Assembly (NCBI RefSeq): GCF_964355755.1
Contig: NC_092672.1
Span: 37,010,501 to 37,074,500, forward strand
DNA: 64,000 bases
Direction: 5' to 3'
Source: Antedon mediterranea
Lineage: Eukaryota > Echinodermata > Crinoidea > Comatulida > Antedonidae
Shown here: one piece after another, positions 59,251-64,000 of the stretch
How positions within the stretch are numbered: position 1 is the stretch's first letter
Layout: the number at the start of each line of letters is the position of its first letter
The notes under the pieces: generated by a model
The model's input: the letters and a program-made list of their open reading frames with translations, nothing else
The model's database searches: none
Told to the model about the DNA's origin: nothing
Program-made: the position numbers and the translations under genes

Positions 59251-61664
59251 TTAAACATATGTGACATTTTCAACTGAAGAAGAAGTAGTAGTAGGAGGTG
59301 CAGTTGGTGGCAAAGGGTACAAGTGAGTCAAGTCGATGGACTTCATACTTTCTACGTTAGGATAACGGTGTACGTTTCGTCCTTCCCACAGTAGTGGAGA
59401 TGACAAGAGTATGGCGGCTGAACCAATTAAAACTGCTAACGTATATATTAACATTAGAATACGATCGATGACCATAGATACAAACTGCCAATCTGATTTG
59501 ACCTGAGCGAAATAAAAATAAAACAAAAACATTAATGTTGCTAGATAATATATTATTTCATTGATGGTTTTTAGTATTGTTATCGATTATCGATTATTAT
59601 TATTATTATTATTGTTATTGTTATCGATTACACAGTGTACCTTGGTATCATCATCTTCTTCTTTGAAATGATTAACAATAAAATCAATATTGTCAATTGT
59701 TGATTTCGAATAATTATTTCGAGATGGTGTATTTTTAGATCTATCGTTGTTTCCATGACCATCTCGTCCGGTGACGACTTCCTCGTCACGAATTGTCATT
59801 TCCATATCACCCATCTCGTACTGACCTCGTTGAGTTTCCGTTTTGCAACACAGTGCATCATAGCCTGATCTCAGAATACCAAAGAAGTACTTCTGTTCAG
59901 ATCTTGTCGACTCCCTCGTCTCAAGAGGCGGTTTGTTTATCAGACAGTCTGTACTGGAGTACACATTATCGTCTTTTCGATCCGTCTGATCGTCATCATG
60001 CGATCGCTTCATGTGTAAAATACGCGGGAAAAAATCAAGGAAGAGTAAGCGCACCCAAGCAGGCATAGTGTGCGTCGAACCCGCACGATGGAAGACATTG
60101 ATAATTATCACAGTTATAAAAGTTGAAAATCCAACCATTGCCATGGTGAACAATAAGTATTTCACAATAAGAGGAACATTTTGAGCAGTTGACGGTATTA
60201 GTTCGGCTATCAGTAACAAGAACACAATGACGGCTAGAAGAATCGACGTACACAACGTAACCTTTTCACCGCTGTTTGGTGGGACGTAAAAAATAAATAT
60301 CGTTAACGTTGTAATGAGTAAGCAAGGTACTACCATTGTTACAACGTAAAATAATGGCTTACGATGTAAGACAAATACAAACGTCAAATCGACGTAAATT
60401 TCCTCGCAACATTCGTATTTGATAGTATGCTTTTGGATAGGTGTTTCAACGATGTCCCATTCGGCGTTAGGCCAGTACTGCCCTTGGTCTATCTGTTTCT
60501 GCATTGCCTCCAAGTCTATCAGACTATAGTCGTGGGTCCACGATCCGAATTTCATTTTACATGTCTGCTCATCGAATGGGAAGTAGGTGACTTCAATGTC
60601 ACAAGCGCTCTTGAAGACTGCCGGTGGTTGCCACGATACCGTGCCGTTGTAGAACACATTTGCCTTCGTAAGTTGTATGACGTCATAGGGACCATTTGCA
60701 CTGTGGAAAAGATAGAGTATATATTTGTAAATAAATGTATATATAATTTATGTTTGAAAGAAAACCCTTCCCATAACATCGGAGTTTTCTAAAGTTTGGT
60801 TGTTTCCATTTGGACGCAACGCAAAAACATAGTAGACGCATCGCAAGTGAGTTGTGGCAGTCCATTTCATCGCGTCGTGATTTGTGAAGCACACAAGGAC
60901 GCAACTCAAAGTGATTTTACCAATCTCAAGCCATGGATTATTCGAATAGTCAAGTCTTTTGGTCAACTCGCTTGCGTTCCAGCGGCAAGCTTAAGACATA
61001 ATTCTTCAGTTACACAGTAGGCCCTACTTACTTATTATACAGTACAAGATCTGGCTTCCAAAGGTCACTGACCGGGACGTGGATTATAGTTAGGTTCCCA
61101 TAATCCTCTGGTTTCCACGTCAGTCGATAGTCAACCCAAGTCTGATGAAGAGAACCAGTGACTTATTAGAATAAGATTAGCTTTCAAGAAAATACGAGTA
61201 TAGTGCAAGACGTGCACATTGATAACTCATTGAAATGTTCATAGGTTTATAGTATTCGATCAAGAATTCATTTAATTATGATAACAACGAGAAAAGAACA
61301 TAAAATTTGATAAATCTACGTAAAAAAGCATTGATCAAACAAAAACATATATGGTATAGTATTTTAAGAAAAAAAGTAAAGGTCACGTGTTCAATTCTGA
61401 ACGTATGGGAATGAGCTGTTGGGAGATTACTGCACTAAAGCCTCTGCATAATGTGGTAGGGTAGTCAATTCCTTTCCACGCCGCCTTATCCTACCTAGTT
61501 AGGTACTTATGTACAGCTGAGTGGACTGGGAGTTGTCTGGAATAATATTGTAGTGTACATGTTTTTCTCGACGGCTACGGTAGTATAACTATATTGTAAT
61601 TTGCGCCCTCTATACGTACCTGCTTCACCCATAAGCTAGTTGTCATGACTTGATTTCGTTCGTC
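59251..61664 (-). CDS. Nicotinic acetylcholine receptor alpha-type subunit (3' four exons, 5' end not seen)
   Basis: Exons 61664-61620, 61141-61032, 60700-59641 and 59502-59251 join in phase (488 codons visible). The fragment starts at the beta2 region (DERNQVMTTSLWVKQ, WVDYRLTW), then loop A (LWKPDLVLYNN), the Cys-loop (CDIEVTYFPFDEQTC, fragment residues 85-99), loop B GSWTHD, and loop C YECCEE with the vicinal cysteines of an alpha-type, agonist-binding subunit. M1-M3 follow; M2 is preceded by SGEKVTL, the cation-selective signature. A long M3-M4 loop, acidic near its end, leads to M4 (WQFVSMVIDRILMLIYTLAV). It is a pentameric ligand-gated cation channel. The first ~60 residues and signal peptide should lie beyond 61664 or outside the window; I could not find them. 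The Asn-codon run after 59641 is intronic (TAA)n. Confidence 0.93.
60790..60993. mobile_element. Family C element, longer diverged copy
   Basis: CTAAAGTTTGGTTGTTTCC begins it and GCGGCAAGCTTAA ends it, with CACAAGGACGCAACTC and GGATTATTCGAATAGTC inside. In an nAChR intron. Confidence 0.65.
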
Positions 61665-61951
61665 CTAATTAAAAAAAAAGAAGCAAAACAGAATCATGAT
61701 TTGTGACATGTCCCTCTCAATTCAGATGTATTTGCAAAACACATAAATCAATCTCATAACGAATACACGAGTCTTGTTGTTATCACATTTGTCAAAATCT
61801 AAATCATGTAGCCTAAATCACATGTGACGTAATTTATTATTACCTTCCGGTAACTTGATTTATTTATCTCTTAATAATAATACCACATTTATATAGCGCC
61901 CTTTTTATGAATAAACATGTTTAAATGCTGTATCTCTTGTCATTCAGTTCA

Positions 61952-61992
61952 TATTTATATATATATATATATATATACACTGTATATACAGT
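61952..61992. repeat. (TA)n microsatellite
   Basis: About twelve TA repeats followed by ACACTGTATATACAGTG, itself a short palindrome. Confidence 0.9.
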
Positions 61993-62207
61993 GATGTGGT
62001 TCTTTTGATGACGTCATTATCAATTTTCGCATACGGCTCGATCGATCCATCTACCACAATTTTTGGACCGAGCCCAAAATAAACCAGGCTATTAATGGCT
62101 CTTTGTTTGCTTAACATTTTGAGTTTAAAGAGTAATGTGTACGTAATGGTTCCACTAGTAGAGGAGGGGAGGCCTACGTCAACAATGTGTACATATCTAG
62201 CTCTAGT

Positions 62208-62350
62208 GTGCAATTGAAAGAACCTAGTACATCTTTCGAGACAAGTAGGGGGCTACCCTGGTGTACTAGTACACACATAGCCAATGATCATAACTGGACC
62301 CTCTGGAAGACCAGTCTTTAACTGACGAGGTTATACCAGTATAAACAAAT
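62208..62350 (+). mobile_element. SINE S1 body, headless second copy
   Basis: GAACCTAGTACATCTTTCGA GACAAGTAGGGG and GAAGACCAGTCTTTAACTGA repeat the body of the SINE at 32308; the tRNA head is missing or unrecognisable. Confidence 0.75.
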
Positions 62351-62905
62351 AACAAATTCAAAAAATTCAAATTCGTGTTTGCAATGCTCGTATCGGGTTA
62401 TATAAGCCATAATCGTGTTTAACAATCTGTATAACAACAAATTGAGTATGAGATTTTTATATAAAAACAAACAGAATTAATCACAGTAGGGGTACGTTTC
62501 AATTTTTAGAAATAAAGTCCGTACAATCCGTATACCGTAGATACTCCATTTGTATTTTTGAAGTTTTGATGCTTGTCCTAACAATAATGATGTTAATTAC
62601 AGGTTCTAATATTGTAATTGACAATAAGCAAATGAACACGCTTACAAATCTAGTATGTATTCAACGCACGTCTTTAATTTAAGTGCTAAAGATAAAAATC
62701 AAAAGCAGCGAATAGATCATTTCCAAACATGGCTATTGCAGCATACCATGCAGATATTTAAGGGCATAGTAAAGTGCATGGCATCCGTATGTGAGTACCT
62801 GTCAACAAGACAGAGATTACAAGATTGCTTGTTCACACTTGAAGCCTATGGCAATAAAAAAAGTAAAAGAATTCCTCCTCGGTAAAGTACAATGCTAACA
62901 AAATT
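62351..62905. other. No gene recognised
   Basis: A 76-codon plus-strand frame (62655-62885) with LQDCLFTLEAYG is present but has no recognisable domain and no splice or homology support. Confidence 0.35.
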
Positions 62906-62908
62906 AAA

Positions 62909-63058
62909 GCGGGCGCGTGCCGTGTCGTCTGCCTCAGGTGAATTGCAACGTTACAACTCGAGCGACTCGAGCGGGCGCGTGCCGTGTTGTCGTCAGCCTC
63001 GGGTGAATTATCAACGTTACAACTCGAGCGGGCGCGTGCCGTTTCGTCTGCCTCAGGT
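62909..63058. repeat. GC-rich ~55-bp tandem repeat, three copies
   Basis: GCGGGCGCGTGCCGTGTCGT CTGCCTCAGG and CAACGTTACAACTCGAGC repeat three times with small indels. It is strikingly GC-rich for this window. Confidence 0.85.
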
Positions 63059-64000
63059 ATTTAAGTGAAGCGTGCCGCTAGGTTGTAAATCAAAGTAAAG
63101 GAGATGATGTAGGCGATAAAAGACACGACATTGCCCCCCAGGAAAACCTGGTAAAATGACTGATGAGACAGCTGGAAAAAGTATAAAACAAAAGACGAGG
63201 AATTTGATGTGGATGAATTGATTGATGAGTGGGATAAACTAAATGATGAAACCAATTCATTATTTTGTTGATAATCATAAATATCATGTGTCAGTCAGTA
63301 TTATGTATTGGAAGCGAAGATCACGATGGACTGGATGGATGTAATAAATAAATATTAATTCTTTCTCAGAAGTATGATTTAAAGGCGTCAGACATTTGAT
63401 TTTTTGTCGTTTTAAAGTTGAACCAGATTATAATAGCGAGAGAAATATACACATCCAATCTTCATCTGGTTTACAACATTTGAAACATTTCAGAATTTGT
63501 AGTACGGTTATTTAGTTTAGATGCTTGAAATATGCATAATTTATGTCACGTGGCTTCTGACTCATGGTTGCGCATTGATTTTCCGCCGCATCGCGAAAAG
63601 ATGAAAATGTACGCTTTTGATTCGCGCGAATAATTCGCTTTAGTGGCCGCGGCTTGACACAAGAGTAGCCTAACATTCTAAAGGTTATCTTTATTAAGGT
63701 TTCCTTAATGAGGCATGGGTAGGCCTAGCTGTAATACTAAGCAAGGTTAGATCAACGATACTTTCATATTGGTTAAGCTGAGTACACAACGTACGCTCAT
63801 AATGTCTATAAGTTCATGTTATAACAATAGCTTTGATCGTTACTGGCTTTTAATAGACATGCTATGTAGTTCCTTTTTGAAAGATCTTTTGTTTAATTAT
63901 TGAAATCAATAGAAACGTTCACATGATGATATTAATGATAACATATATATCGTCATCTTCTTACAGGCTATAAACAGGCATTTATTCCAGATAATCTTTC
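63059..64000. other. No gene recognised at window end
   Basis: A minus-strand frame at 63061-63255 is hydrophobic but unsupported. The 5' exons of the nAChR gene could lie here or further right; none was recognised. Confidence 0.3.

Noticed and set aside
59587-59640. Poly-asparagine end of the nAChR frame
   Set aside because: This is read-through of the intronic (TAA)n repeat after the donor at 59640; the exon ends at 59641 and joins the M4 exon.
62655-62885. 76-codon plus-strand frame
   Set aside because: Unclear similarity, no splice context and no partner exon; not reported as a gene.
63061-63255. Hydrophobic minus-strand frame at the window end
   Set aside because: It could suggest a membrane segment, but two frames compete and neither matches the missing nAChR 5' region.

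Overview
The window is nuclear DNA of an intron-rich, AT-rich invertebrate animal. It holds eight recognisable protein genes, all built from small exons with GT-AG introns, set among many short inverted-repeat transposons, SINEs, LINE and Penelope fragments and minisatellites. The gene set and repeat style fit an invertebrate deuterostome. An echinoderm is my best guess, but that rests on general appearance and not on a diagnostic sequence. All exon joins were made by eye and checked only for phase and homology.

Layout. 0.6-4.0 kb (-): a DGCR2/IDD-like membrane protein (C-type lectin + VWC + TM + PPPPY tail). 4.7-5.9 kb: a foldback transposon. 6.4-9.3 kb (+): a CCDC117/HCFC1R1-family gene, its first exon lying between two opposed Penelope-type fragments. 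10.0-10.7 kb (-): MZT2 (gamma-tubulin ring complex), tail-to-tail with the previous gene and head-to-head with RANBP1 (11.7-16.2 kb, +). 17-21.6 kb: a gene desert with a 1.9 kb TIR transposon. 21.6-32.7 kb (-): a 14-exon SLC6 transporter most like glycine transporters. 33.7-34.5 kb: a truncated LINE. 35.6-39.7 kb (+): RABGEF1/Rabex-5. 42.1-44.7 kb (+): UBE2G1. 47.6-56.1 kb (-): a 12-exon cyclic-nucleotide-gated channel subunit. 59.3-61.7 kb (-): the 3' four exons of a nicotinic acetylcholine receptor alpha-type subunit, whose 5' exons lie beyond the window or were not recognised.

The genes do not form a pathway. They are housekeeping genes (RANBP1, MZT2, RABGEF1, UBE2G1, CCDC117-like) interleaved with neuronal or membrane genes (GlyT-like, CNG channel, nAChR, DGCR2-like). 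At least nine copies of one short TIR element (family A, internal 21-bp units) and about ten of another (family C) sit mostly in introns and between genes. I found no operon-like, defence-like or otherwise clearly new system. The most unusual items are a 3'-exon tandem duplication that copies the end of the DGCR2-like coding region, a duplicated 74-bp segment in two RANBP1 introns, an Asp in the CNG pore filter, and a TIR element whose internal repeat has expanded into a minisatellite.
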